From positions 3,980,501-4,044,500 of the forward strand of contig NC_133050.1 in NCBI RefSeq assembly GCF_048771995.1: a DNA stretch of 64,000 nucleotides, in the 5' to 3' direction. The notes beneath the pieces were generated by a model. It was not told the origin of the DNA, did no database searches, and saw nothing but the letters and a program-made list of their open reading frames with translations. Positions within the stretch are counted from its first letter, which is position 1, and every line of letters begins with the position of its first letter. The translations under genes and the position numbers were made by a program. The DNA comes from Taeniopygia guttata. Lineage: Eukaryota > Chordata > Aves > Passeriformes > Estrildidae. Below, piece by piece: positions 21,314 to 32,692 of the stretch.

Positions 21314-23923
21314 ATGCCGGGCCGGGCCATGCCCCCGGCCCGCCCCCGGCCCCGGGCGGGGCTGCCCCGTCCCCGCCCCCGCCCGCCCCGCCGCGGTCTC
21401 GCCTCCGCCCGGCTCTGGGCGTGCTGGCGGTGGCGCTGCTGGGCGGGCATCAGTGCCTGGGGCTGGGGCATCACCGCCCTTTGGCTCCGCCTGGCCCGAG
21501 CCCGGCCCCGGCCCCGGCCCCGGCTCCTCCCGGGCCCCGCGGAGGACACACGCGGCACGGCCGCGCCCGCCGCCTCCGTCGCGGCTTCCCCGGCCCGAGC
21601 TCCGCTGCTCAGCAGCGCAGCCGCCGACCCCGAGCCTCCCGTGTCCCGTTCCCGAGACCAAAGGCCTGGGGATGGCCGGCCCGGGGCGGTTGAGGGGCGC
21701 TCGGGGGCCGCTCCTGGCCCCGGGCCGAGCGCTGACAGCCGCGTCCCACCCGCAGGGAAGGCTCAGGAGGCGCTGCAGCAGCGCTACCGAGTGGGTTCGC
21801 TGCTGGGGCGCGGCGGCTTCGGCAGCGTCTTCGCAGCCACGCGGCTCTCGGACGGTGCCCCGGTGAGCGGCGGGGCCGGCGGCGGGCGCAGGAGGAGGAG
21901 GAGGAGGAGGAGGAGGAGGAGGAAGAGAAGGAGGAGGAGGAGGAGGAGGCGGAGGGGGAGGAAGAGAAGGAGGAGGAGGAGGAGGCGGAGGAGGAGGAAG
22001 AGAAGGAGGAGGAGGAGGTGGCGGAGGAGGAGGAGGAGAAGGGAGGGGGAGGATGGGGCTCGGCAGGGCGGGCGGCGAGCTGAACCCGGTGCTGCCTTTG
22101 GTTTGCAGGTGGCCATCAAAAGGGTGCCACGGAACCGCGTCCGGCACTGGGGCGAGCTGGTGAGTTAGCGGGGCCAGCGGGAACAGCCGGGCCGTGCCGG
22201 GCGGGGATGAGGCGAGGCCCGGCATGGGGGAAGCCACCAGGACCCCTCGATGGGGAGCGGGCGTGGGGCCAGTGCAGGGCACAGAGCATCCCGGGCTGGC
22301 TGAGGGGTTCCCCAGCCCTGGCAGGACATCAGTCCCACTGGTGGCACCGTGGTCCTCCCGCAGCCCGACGGCACCAGCGCACCTCTGGAGATCGTGCTGC
22401 TGGACAAGGTGTCCACTGGCTTCCCTGGTGTGGTCCAGCTGCTGGAGTGGCTTGAGCTCCCCAACAACTTTGTGATGGTGCTGGAGCGGCCGGAGCGGTC
22501 TCAGGACCTCCTGCATTTCATTCGGGCACGGAGGTTCCTGTCTGAAGAGGTGGCACGGCAGCTGTTCCGCCAGGTGCTGGAGGCCGTGCGGCACTGCACC
22601 AGCCGAGGGGTCCTGCACCGCGACATCAAACCAGAGAACATCCTGGTTGACCTGGCCACTGGCAAGGCAAAATTGATCGACTTTGGCTGTGGCACGTACC
22701 TGCAAGACACAGCCTACACTCACTTTGCAGGTGAGCCTGGGCAGGGGTCTGCTCCCGGTCCCACCATCTCATGGCCCAACATCTCACAGGCCAAGCTGGG
22801 TGTGGCAGCGAGGATTCTCCCTTTTGCTGCCAGTCAGGGTACTGAGCCTTCCCCTGAGTTTCTATTGAGCGGGGCTGGGTGGGGAGGCATCTTCCAGGCC
22901 CACTGGCAGCCTTTGCCCACCACTCTGCCTGGGGCTGGGGTTGGAGCATCAGCAGCCAGCCCGACAAAAGCACCCGTGGGTGGGGGTAGCATAGGAGGGA
23001 GCCAGAACCAGTGCACCAGCCAGTTTGGTGTGCAGGTGAGAGGAAGGGCTTGGGCTGCTCCACTCACCTTGTTTGCCTTGGCTTCATAATATTTTTAGGG
23101 CACTGCAGGCAGGGAGGATAAGGAGATGATTTTTCCCCCAGCCCTGAGTGGGTTTTTGCTTTGCATGTCACGGTCAGGCCTTGCCGGGGCTTCTGCTGCC
23201 CTCTTCCAACACCAGTGGCTTCTTGTCCAGCCCTGAGTTTGTACACATGTCCCAGGTGCTGGCGAGAGTGCAGCAGTCGTCCTGTGTGCCACTGGGGCAG
23301 CCCCTGCACACCCAGGGATGCTGGGGCCAGGCTCTGGAAGCAGCAGCATCCCCCTGATGAACTCCATCTGTATTCCACAGGAACACTGTCATACAGCCCC
23401 CCAGAATGGACCCACTTGGGCTGGTACCATGGCGAGGCAGCAACGATCTGGTCCCTGGGCATCCTGCTGCACCAGATGGTCTGCGGGCAGCACCCTTTCA
23501 GGAGGGGCCGGAAGATCAGCTGGGACCATCAGCTCTCGCTGCCACAGCGGCTCTCTCCAGGTGGATCCTCATCTCTGGCCACGGGGGAATACCAGTGCTG
23601 GGAGACAGCAGCAGCTCATGAGCATCTCGCTCTGGCAGCCGCTGAGGAGGTGCCACATGTCCTGCTCTCCTGCTCTCCTCCACAACAGGGAATTGATGGG
23701 AAAGTTTAGGCACAGCTCTGAGCACAAAAGCAGCATGGCCTGGGCATGGGAAGAGTGGGGCAAAGCAGACAGGAGCCTTCTCCAGCTGACCGCTGGTTTC
23801 TGGTTTCTCTGCCCAGAGTGCCAAGATCTTATCAGGTGGTGTTTATCCATGCACTTCTTGGACAGACCTTCCTTAGAAGACCTGTTCTATGATCCTTGGA
23901 TACAGGATATTCACCTGCCATAG
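21314..23923 (+). CDS. PIM1-like serine/threonine kinase, five exons, 417 aa
   Basis: Exons 21314-21862, 22109-22159, 22364-22730, 23381-23560 and 23817-23923 join in phase to a stop TAG at 23,921-23,923. The ATG at 21,314 begins an Arg/Pro/Ala-rich N-terminus of about 155 residues typical of songbird PIM1-like copies; the upstream frame is also open, so the start is uncertain. The kinase domain is complete: glycine loop [17 protein letters not shown] lysine (K187), HRDIKPEN (D287), DFG (D306), PPEW activation-segment end, and a C-terminal lobe ending HLP. PIM kinases are constitutively active and promote survival and proliferation. The hinge region ERPERSQD keeps the PIM-type proline. No lesion was seen, so the gene may be functional. 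All introns are GT-AG. Confidence 0.88.
21890..22052 (+). repeat. Purine-rich (AGG)n tract in PIM intron 1
   Basis: This is about 160 bases of nearly pure purine built from AGG and GGCGG variants with interspersed AAGAG. It accounts for the poly-Arg, poly-Glu and poly-Pro frames seen here on both strands. Confidence 0.9.
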
Positions 23924-24196
23924 AAAAAGGGAGAGAGCCACATGCACACTTTGCTCCAGGGCCCTGGTAAGTTACAGGTCCACACATGCCCTGGCAATCA
24001 GAAGCAAGGAAACCCAGACTTTTTTCCCTGCCTGTATCAATGCACTGGGATTGTTGGGTGGGAACACGCAGCCCTTGTGCTGGAGCTGAGCTGCTCTGCC
24101 CAGCACTGGTGGCTGCCATCCGAGCTGGTTTTGCTTGTCCTGGTTCCCTGACAGCTGGGGCCCTGGGCAGAACCCTGACAGCCTGGTCTGGCCCCC

Positions 24197-25060
24197 AGGG
24201 AAGGAGAAGGAGCCCTTGGAGAAGCTGTACCAGGCGGGGCTGCTGCTGCTGCTAGAGACAGCAACGACAACATCAAGGATGACAACCTCTTCCTCAACCT
24301 GGCCACTGGCAGCTGAAGATGATGGACTTGTGGCACCGTCTTCAAAGCCAGGCTCCACAGCGAATTCGCAGATGAGTCCACAGCTGGGGAAATGCTCCCA
24401 GATTTGGGCATTGCTCAGACTGGCTGGGAACAAAAGTTTCTCCCTTTGCTGGGGCAGATGCAACTTCAGTCGGCTGCCCAGCTGCTTTTTGGCAGGGCTG
24501 GGGGCATGGGCTGGGGTGGATACAAGATGGGAGTTGGCTCCTGGCCCTGCCAACAGCCCCCAGCACCCAGCATGGCCTGGGCTGAGGCTGGGGCTGGGGC
24601 TGGGGCAGCCAGCCCGGCACAGAGAAACCCCCATGGCAGGAGCAGAGGTGGGACTCCAGAACCTGTGCAGGGGCTGCTTTGCTTTGCGGGCAAGGAAGGG
24701 CTTGGGCTGCTCCACTGCCCTTGTTTGCTTTGGGATCACCGTTATTTTGGGGGGCAGTGCAGGAGGGAAGAGAGAAAGTGTGGCCTTCTCTCCCCCATGG
24801 GTGGGATTTTCCCTAGCATGTAGGGGTTGGGCCTTCCTCAGACCTCTGACAGAGATAAGAGTTTTTTTCTTGTTTCCCCTTGTCTCTAATCTCTTTTCAA
24901 CAGTTTGTTGTTTGTTTTTCTAGAGGAAGCGTTCTATGTAAGGTCCAGTCGGGATTGGGAAGTGCCTGGGAGCAGCTGCAGCGTGGATGGGCCGTGCCCT
25001 TGGAGAAGGCTGAGGACATCGTTTGGGACCAGCTTTTCTCCCAGCGGAGGATGGCGTGAG
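24197..25060 (+). pseudogene. Decayed PIM-like kinase fragment
   Basis: At 24,197-24,245 the sequence reads GKEKEPLEKLYQAGLLLLL, close to the conserved PIM1 stretch before the glycine loop. About 24,268-24,345 resembles the catalytic-loop region (NIKDDNLFLNLATG, then a disrupted DFG region with stops). About 24,990-25,055 resembles the C-lobe exon (PLEKAEDIVWDQLFSQRRMA, then a stop before a GTGAG donor). The parts are in PIM order but lack the segments between them, so this is a broken duplicate lying just downstream of the intact gene. The similarity is recalled family knowledge, not an alignment. Confidence 0.5.
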
Positions 25061-26221
25061 GTGAGTCCCCGTCTGCTTGGCATGGTGGGATCAGAGCTTT
25101 TGGGAGACAGCAACAAGCACAAGGAGGCTCCTGCTCTGGGCAGCTGCTGAGGGCTGGATGTGCTGTGGCTGGCTGCAGGCTGGGAATGTCCTGCCCTCCT
25201 GCTCTGCTCCCAAAGGCAGCAGTGATGGGCAGCTCTGGGCACAGCTCTGGGCACGGCCAGCATGGCCTGGGCTCTGTGGGCAGCTGGGACAAGGGGACAG
25301 CAGCCTTCAGCTGACGGGCGCTTTCTGGTTTCTCTCCTTGCAGCCGGGCTCTGCGGGTGCTGAGGCTGCTCTGGGCTCTGCCAGGGCTCTGCTGGGCTCT
25401 GCCCCGGGCACAGCTGGGCTGGCTCTGCCCTCACAGTGCTCTGACAGCTTTGCATCAGACGAGCCCGTTGGAGCACAGTGCCTGAGCTTTCTGCTTTGGC
25501 AGGTGAGTGAGACTCCCCTGCAGGCCAGGAGATTGCAGCTGGGAACACACATCCAATTGGCAAGGACCCAAACTCTCCATAGTCCCAGTTGAACCCCTGG
25601 ATCTCCGCAGGAACGCCTGGATCTCCACTATTCATTCTTCATTTCTTTTTGGCTGGAATTGTGCAGTTGCATCTTTTTCCTCCTCTAGAAGTGCCACGAG
25701 TGGGCCAAAGCTGGCAAGTGAGCCGTGTTCCTGAGGCAGTGCAGTCTGGAGCTGATGGATGGAGAATTGCCCTTCCCACTTCCAAAGCAGAGCAAAAAGC
25801 TGTAAGTGGGATTTTTCATCCGTAAGAAACCCCTGACAATTTCAGAGGGAATGTTCAGCTCATTCCCAGAGTGAGAAGGAAGGTCATCTTCTAAAGGATT
25901 TGGGGTTTGACAGAGTTGAGATTCCCAGTCCTGCCTGGAGCTGGAAGGGCCCCAATCCATTTCCTATTGCTTCGACCACAATTTTAAAAAAAGAATGTTG
26001 GAAACAAACCCCAAAAACTGTAAAAAAGGCTGTTGAGGTCAGTAAGATGGATCCATGCCATCAGCACATTTACAATGTAAATAACTGAGTTCTCTTTTTA
26101 AAAATATCATTTACCTCTTAATGCAAAGTTACAGAAGTTGTTTCTCTAACACTTGGATTTTATTTGTATCTTTTACAATTCATCTAATTGTATTTTTTTT
26201 CTTTTTCCTTTTTTTTTCTTT
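25061..26221. other. Spacer without recognised features
   Basis: The sequence is moderately GC-rich up to about 25,500, then AT-rich. Only short overlapping open frames occur. Nothing was assigned. Confidence 0.4.
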
Positions 26222-27436
26222 AAGCAGAGGTCCTGGCCCTCTTCCAGCCAAAAGGGAAAGGGCCCCACCAAGCCTTGTTACCCACAGACAACATGGTAAA
26301 GCTAAACACTAAAGGACCTTGGGGGCATTATTCTGGAATTAAAAAGTTGCCAGCTCCATGGACAACAGAATTATTGTTCCTAACCTGAATGACATTGAGC
26401 AAAAAGAATGAAGAATGGTGTCACTAAAGTACTACTGACGTTTGCCAAAACACCTCCAGAGTTTCACCAAGGGATCAGTCATCAAAATGTTTTGGAAATT
26501 TAAAGACCAAGGTAGCCAAAGCACTCAGTGTCACTAATTGCTGGGTATGTTCTCAGCTGAAGCTGGGAGGAATGGGGTTCCCTTGGAGGGCCCACCCTGT
26601 GGGGTGGCCAGAACTCTGTCAATGGGCTCTGCCTCGTAACGGAGTCAATGAAGGGACAGTTAGAGAAACCTGTGCTGTGGGACACGGGAATACAACGATC
26701 AGTGTGACAGGATTCACTCAGATTTCCCCTCAGGAGAAACCAAACCCTGTTACAGTTATAGAGGCTACAGTGTCAGAAGATTTCTGTGCTTTACCATCAC
26801 TCCCAATGTCAGTAGAACTTGGGGTGCTGCAGCTGGTCAGTGTCAGTGTCACACCGCTCCCAGCTGCAGGGCCCCCATTTAGGGTCCTTCAGCAACAACC
26901 ACACGGAAGACTTAGGGCCCAGAGAACATTTTCCACCCAAAAGAGTGCCTTGGGTTTCAGAAAGCAAAGGATTCTGGTTCACCCTGTGCCCCATGTGCGC
27001 TGCCCCATCCCGTGGAGTTGACATGAATGAGCTGAATGGATTATTAGAAGAGGTAGTAAATGATACTGTTGAAATGCCCATTAGCACAATCTATGAGCTC
27101 AAACAAACACAAATGGGGACTCCAGAGAACCACATGGCCTTGGATTATCTGCTTGCTGGCCAAGGAGGAACCTGGGCTATCAGGGGACGGGGATGTTGCA
27201 CTGCTAGCAGTGATGGGTTTGAAGGCCAACAGTCAGGAATCACCTTGACAGAAAGAGCAGTAGAAGAGTGGCAGAAAGAAGAAAATTCTTCTTGGTGGGA
27301 TTGGCTTCATGGCTGCCAAATTAGAGGCTGCTGTGAAATGCATTGGTGGCAGGGCCTGTCATCACTGCAGTGTATGCACTTGGTGAGTTGCTGTGACACT
27401 TTGTGCTGGGAAGTGGAGTATTGGGACCTTTCTTAA
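26222..27436 (+). pseudogene. Old retroviral env relic
   Basis: A frame around 26,510-27,020 contains a CWVC motif in a surface-subunit-like setting. A second frame (to 27,436) carries a transmembrane-subunit-like helix region, an ALDYLLAGQGG stretch resembling the conserved segment before CX6CC, then GCC, and a WWDWL-type membrane-proximal motif. Where the first Cys of CX6CC should stand, six residues before CC, there is Trp. Surface and transmembrane parts lie in different frames, and stops occur between 26,330 and 26,500. No gag, pol or clear LTR partner was identified. The relic is older and of a different lineage from ERV1 and ERV2 and lies on the opposite strand. Confidence 0.6.
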
Positions 27437-28439
27437 AAGAGACAGTCTCAAGAAAAGAGAGGCATTTGATAAATAACAGAGAATAGCAACTATTTAGGCA
27501 TGTTTTAAAAGGAACGTGAATAGCTCTGAGTAATGAAGTTAAACTGCACTTAATTGTAGAACAAGAGGAGATGCCTTTATGCCTAATACCTAAATCTAAG
27601 CTGTGTTACTGAAAGAATTGTTACAAAGGTTGTAGTTGATTGTAGGTCTCAGGACCGATCAAAGTACCAAGGCCTGAACAGGTTGTGATCAGGGCCTGAA
27701 CAGGCCCTGAGGCAAAGCTCACCTCTAGATGAACCTTCCAAGCAAATGTTGTATTTGTATCCACTCATTAAGGAAGCATGATTAACAACATGATCAATGC
27801 ATGTGTTCCTTGATAAAACACGGATTTATCTTTCTGTATTTAGAAACAGACAAGGCCCCATCTGGCCTTGTTTGGGGGTGAAGGATCAAAGTCAACTCCC
27901 TTGGTTCCTCCTTCAGCCCTGGCCAGGCTTTGGGAGAAAGCAGTCAGGAGAATGAAAGCAGATGTTCTCGCAGTGGCAGTGATGCCAGCTTGTTTGTTTA
28001 ACAGTGTAAAAGCTGGGTCCTCTCACAGCTTTGGGCTTGGAGCCTCATTGCTTGCAGAGGTGGAGGCACCTGCAGGAATTCCCAGTGTCTGGGAGTGGCT
28101 CTCCAGTCCTTGGCTTCCCCCAGCTGATGTGTGGCTGTGGATGATGGTAAAGCCTGAGGCTAACTGGTGATGGATCTTTCCTTAATCACTCCAGGCAATC
28201 TCTGGTAGCAATGACTGGGTGCATTGCTGAGCTTCTTTTGTAATGCTTTGCTAATGATGATGTGCTTTGCTGAGCTTATCCTTTTGTAATTCTTTGCAGC
28301 TGTGCATGACATAAATGACACAATTCCTTCAGTTGGTGTCTGTGTCTTTGGTGCTGACCCTGCCCACTGGTGAAACAGGGCCCCCTCCAGCCTAGAGTGT
28401 TACCTAGGAAGAGAAAAGCCATCACTCTCTTATAAATTA
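27437..28439. other. Possible LTR-like or spacer sequence after the env relic
   Basis: This may contain the 3' LTR of the env relic: it lies immediately downstream, has an ATAAA-type signal near 28,310, and has a partly duplicated segment (TTGCTGAGCTT...TTTTGTAAT at about 28,225 and 28,270). No firm boundaries were found, so it is left unassigned. Confidence 0.25.
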
Positions 28440-28903
28440 TGACACGGGACCAATTTGTGTCACTTTATAAAGAGACTTTTATTAATTTAGCAAGCAAGCA
28501 GTACGGGCAAATGCAGCGCTGGGCGGCCGGGGAGCCTCTGCTCCCCCCAACGGCTCACACCGCACCTCCCGGTCTTTCAGTTCTTATACCCCTTCAGTTC
28601 CGGACTTTGTTACACTCTCGACGTGCTCTGCATCTGCGCGGCGTGTTGCTAGGGGTCTTTTTTCTGCTGTCTGGTGGCCCTCCTGCCCCACTGTTTCCTG
28701 TGACTTACACAATCCCTGGGACTTTTCCTGATGAACAAAAACTATGCTATTGTCTTTCACACGTTAGAATTTTTTTAAGCATTCATTCTTGCTTTACACA
28801 GTGTAAATGATGAGCTTTCATCTTTCAGCCGGAATTTGCAACAGCTCCTCAGGCTGACTGACCTCAGGAAGACCATCAGAATCACTAAGTTGTGGTCGGG
28901 ACA
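28440..28903 (-). mobile_element. Solo LTR of an endogenous retrovirus
   Basis: This is a 464-bp block with TG...CA ends (TGACACGGGACC at the left, GTGGTCGGGACA at the right, roughly inverted). On the minus strand it has a TATAAG box near 28,580 and AATAAA near 28,480. No internal retroviral sequence adjoins it. A matching target duplication was not seen; the right edge meets a CR1 fragment. Confidence 0.6.
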
Positions 28904-29105
28904 TTAAAGCTCATCCCATTCCACCCCCTGCCGTGGGCAGGGACACCTCCCAGTGTCCCAGGCTGCTCCAAGCCCCAGGGTCCAGCCTGGCCTGGGACAC
29001 TGCCAGGGATCCAGGGGCAGCCACAGGGGCCTGCCCACCCTCACCGGGAAAAACTTCCTCTGATACTCAGCTAACCCTGCCTTCCTTCATCCTGAGGCCA
29101 TTCCC
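28904..29105 (-). mobile_element. CR1 LINE fragment
   Basis: The plus strand reads the antisense CR1 signature: CTGCCGTGGGCAGGGACACC, CCAGGCTGCTCCAAGCCCC, CCAGCCTGGCC, and CAGGGATCCAGGGGCAGCCA. The extreme 3' end is missing. Confidence 0.8.
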
Positions 29106-29578
29106 ATTCCAATGGCTCCGTGTCCCTGTGAGGAATCCCTCTGCCTCAGGCCACAAGCGCTTGTACAGAGCACCCCACACCAGAGTTCCAGGGGCTCCGG
29201 GGGCACACGAGCACTCCGAGCCCTTGGCCGGGCTTGTCCTCAGCGCCTTCCCCGCGAAGCCCCGGCTCTGTGCCCGGCGCTGTGCCCGGCCAGGACCGGC
29301 CCTCCCCAGCCGCACCCGCCGGGCGGCTCGGAGCGCTCCCGGCCCGGGCCCGCGGCGGGAGGGAGGAGGAGGAGGGAAGGAGGGATGGCGGCGGGGCCGG
29401 CGGGGCCGCGCCGGGGCGGCGGGGCCGGCACTCACCGAGCAGCGGGATGCGGCCGCTCCCCTCGTCCTCGGACCCCCGGCTGGAGGTGCCGCCCCGGCGC
29501 ACACCGACACCGCGGGCACGGGGCCGCGTCCGCCTGCCGCTCCCACTGCTGCCGCTCGGCCCGGCCGAGCCCAGCTCC

Positions 29579-29775
29579 GGCAGCGACAGCGGCAGCGACA
29601 GCGGCAGCGACAGCGACAGCGGCAGCGGCAGCGATAGCGACAGCGGCAGCGGCAGCGGCAGCGGCAGCGACAGCGACAGCGGCAGCGGCAGCGGCAGCGA
29701 CAGCGACAGCGACAGCGGCAGCGACAGCGGCAGCGACAGCGACAGCGACAACGACAGCGACAGTGACAGCGAGTG
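29579..29775 (+). repeat. Hexanucleotide array (GGCAGC / GACAGC)n
   Basis: About 33 units alternate GGCAGC and GACAGC with two point changes (GATAGC and AACGAC-type). On the plus strand one frame reads as a Gly-Ser/Asp-Ser repeat and the minus strand gives Leu-Ser, Cys-Arg and Ala-Val repeats. Confidence 0.95.
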
Positions 29776-29816
29776 CTCCGGCTCCGGCCACAGCGCCATC
29801 GGGTCCTGCCCGCCCG

Positions 29817-29979
29817 CCGAGGGAGCGGCGGTGCCGGCGGACACCGGCTCCGAGCGGCCCCGAGGGAGCGGCGGTGCCGGCGGACACCGGCTCCGAGCGG
29901 CCCCGAGGGAGCGGCGGTGCCGGCGGACACCGGCTCCGAGCGGCCCCGAGGGAGCGGCGGTGCCGGCGGAAACCGGCCC
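29817..29979 (+). repeat. 43-bp tandem repeat, 3.8 copies
   Basis: Units begin CCGAGGGAGCGGCGGTGCC at 29,817, 29,860, 29,903 and 29,946. The first three are almost identical; the last has one change and is cut short. Because 43 is not a multiple of 3, successive units are read in different frames. Confidence 0.93.
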
Positions 29980-30149
29980 GGAACCGCCCCCGCCCCGCCC
30001 GCCGGGGCTGCCCCGGAACCGCTCCCGGGACCGGCCCGCGCCGCCCCTGCGGCGTTTAGAGCTCGTAAGAGCACGGAACCAAGACAAAGGGTGTGGTTAT
30101 TGCGGTACATCGGTTTCATATGAGGCATTTATCAGGTCACTCCTAAGTC

Positions 30150-30500
30150 AGAGATGCCCCTGAGCTGGAAGGGACCCCCAGGGACCATCCAGTGCCACCC
30201 CTGCCCTGCCCAGACACCAACAGTCCCACCCTGGGCATCCCTGGCAGCGCTCTCCAAAGGCTCCTGTCGCTCTGGCAGCCTCGGGGCCGTGCCCGTGCCC
30301 TGGGGAGCCTGGGCAGTGCCAGCACCCTCTGGGGAAGAGCCTTTCCCGATCGCCACCCTAAACCCCTCCAGGCCCAGCTCCAGCTCTTCTCTGGGTCCTG
30401 TCCCCGCTCACGGGCAGCAGAGACCGTGGTGAGCTCTGACCTCCGTCTCCTCCAGGCTGAAGAGGCCAAGTGCCACCAGCCGCTCCTGGCGTGGCCCCTC
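30150..30500 (-). mobile_element. CR1 LINE fragment
   Basis: The plus strand reads GAGCTGGAAGGGACCCCCAG, then CAGTGCCACCCCTGCCCTGC and other antisense CR1 blocks, including the downstream region ending near CTCCAGACCCCAG. The copy is moderately diverged and GC-rich. Confidence 0.7.
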
Positions 30501-32692
30501 CAGACCCCAGCCCTTTCCATCCAGATGCCATCAGGAATGTTTTCCAGCCCGGCTGTGCTCGGGAGCTGCCAGGAACAGTGCACTACTTGGAGAGAAGGGT
30601 TTGTGATCCAGCTGGCACTTGTCCACCCTGTCCCTAGGTTACAGGGCACCCATCTCAGTTTAAAACATCCTGAGGAATAACATGAGTGACCGGCAAGAAG
30701 CGAGGATTGCGTTTTCAGGGCTCCTCCTACATCTCTGCCATACATTAACACCCATTGCCATGAGGTGTTTTCAGTCCCCAGGCAGCCCTTGAGCTGCGGG
30801 ACCCCAGAGTGACTGGCACAGGCACCAGTTGTGCAATTCTCTTTCTGAGGGCGCTGCAGTGCTGTGAAGCAAAGTAGTGGGTCGGAGTTCTGAGCTGGCT
30901 TAAAAGGCACCACTGACATGGCTAACAGAACAAACTCCTTGGAGTATTTCTGATGTTATGAATATTACTGGGATTACATAGATCCAATTCCAGTAGATGG
31001 AAGCAAGCTGAAGGTTAATAAATGTAAGTATTGTGGAGTGGTAGGTGCTAATCTTGCGCAGGGAAAATGTTGCGTACCTTGTCTACCTGACCTGGTTTTG
31101 TTTCCTTGCAATGGAGTCCATGCCAGTGCCTGGTTTGTGTGAATGGGTGTTTGCCTTCAGGCTGGATAATTACTAACAAACACTCTGGGCTTTATCTTAC
31201 CATATTTGAAGCTGTAAGACTGCTGACACTAATTCTTGTTTACAAGGACAGATTTTTTTGAGTCATTTGCTAAGGGGAAATTTGATGACTTGTGAATCTG
31301 CAGTGTGGGGTGTTAGTTACCTGTATGCTGCTGTCACCAAAGTTCACTGAAAGAGCAGAGGTTTTCATTAAAATACTGGGTTTTCATCTTGGGACAAGGC
31401 TGACATTGCAACTGGTAAACATTCCAACTTTTGTCTTTCCAGTAGCCAGGAAAAATAAGCTGCAAATATATTCTTTGGCCTTTCCTCCTTTGATTTAGTG
31501 CTGCTGAACTAATAAAGTAATAGTGTCCATTATTCTGCAAATGCTTTGCTGCTGTGGAAACTGATTCTGCTGGGCTCTGCAGTTTATTTCCAAAGGATAT
31601 GAAGTAGCATTCACCCATCTCACCTTGCCATAGCTCGTTCCATTTCACACCTGGCTTTGCACAGTTAAACAGCAGTGTCTTGTTATGGCTACTTGTAGTG
31701 GCAAATGATTTTGGCTTTTCTAATGTAACTGCGCTGGTCAGGTTTCGCTAAGATAAAATGACAAGCTGCACCCCAGGGGATTAACCGAGGGTGATGGGTG
31801 GACTGACAAAGACCAAGGGAGAGCAGGCAGGGTGTGTTGGAGTCACTTGGGCTGCAGGCAGGGCTTTCCCTTGATTTCTGTCAAGCGTCTGCCTGTGGTT
31901 GTATCTTCAGTTCATTAACAAAGTTACAGGCTTTACTCATTGCTCTTTAGTTTACTGAGGATGGCTGCAACTGTTCGGATGTGGATTCAGAGATTAAATT
32001 GTTTTTCCCAAGGTTATCACAGTGAAATTATTACATATTCCAGGAAAATGTAATGGCCTTTCAGAATATCTTCATGTCTCTCTCACTAAAAATGCGAGAA
32101 ACTGCCTTTCTGATGGTGAAGGTTGAATTCTGTTAGGAGTTGCTTGTCTTTTGCTTGCTTGGACAGCAGTAGGAAAAAGGAGCAGAAAGTTACTCTGAAC
32201 CACCTCTAGAAAAGTTTTGCTGTGCATTCAGATCAGCCAAGGGTTTATTGCCTCTGAACTTAGAGCACCACACCTTAAAGAAAGTGGTGTGATTATCCAC
32301 ATCCTTCCCTACAGAAAATCCTGCACTCTAATGTTGTAGAGCAACATTTGGTGCTGCTGGGACCAGGCAAATTATGAGCGGCTCCTCTGATTCTCTTAAT
32401 TTTAAAGTTAGGACAGATGATTACCCCCAAATTCCGCTGGGGAAACCCCAAACTGCTTAGCTAAGCTAGATGTAAGTCTCTGGCATGTGGCTGGTGTAGC
32501 AAAACCTAAAAATCAGGAATAAACTTTCTCCCTGTTTTCTCCTTAATAACATTTTTCTACCGTTTGGATCACCTGGTGCATAACAGAGGTGGCATTTGTG
32601 TTGTGGCACTTACCTCCCCGGCAATTGATGGGGTATTTTTCTTCAGCTGCCTGTTTTCTTGAAATTTGTAGAAACTGTGCTTCTGAGGCAAG
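30501..32692. other. Spacer without recognised genes
   Basis: Mostly AT-rich unique-looking sequence. Only short open frames occur, with no splice-framed exon or family motif. Nothing was assigned. Confidence 0.4.
32687..32692 (+). repeat. ERV2 target-site duplication, left copy (GGCAAG)
   Basis: GGCAAG stands directly before the left LTR and again directly after the right LTR (36,236-36,241). Six-bp duplications are usual for class II retroviruses. Confidence 0.9.

Larger units (their letters stand above)
29230..30060. other. CpG-rich block with internal repeats
   Basis: About 830 bases are very rich in G, C and CpG and look like a CpG island. It contains a hexanucleotide array and a 43-bp array, listed separately. 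Frames are long and open in almost every register on both strands, which is what GC-rich repeats produce, so no protein is called. It could be a promoter; no first exon of NUP210 or another known gene was recognised in it. Confidence 0.5.

Noticed and set aside
21010..22723. Long minus-strand frame (591 codons) over the PIM gene
   Set aside because: Poly-Pro/Ala shadow of GC-rich and AGG-repeat sequence opposite the real kinase exons.
28440..28903. LTR inserted into a CR1 copy
   Set aside because: The sequence left of the LTR is not the missing part of the CR1 on the right, and no target duplication matches.
29067..30163. Long open frames on both strands (up to 353 codons) in the CpG-rich block
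   Set aside because: They come from stop-poor GC-rich repeats; nearly every frame is open, the 43-bp unit rotates the frame, and no domain or splice-consistent start is present.
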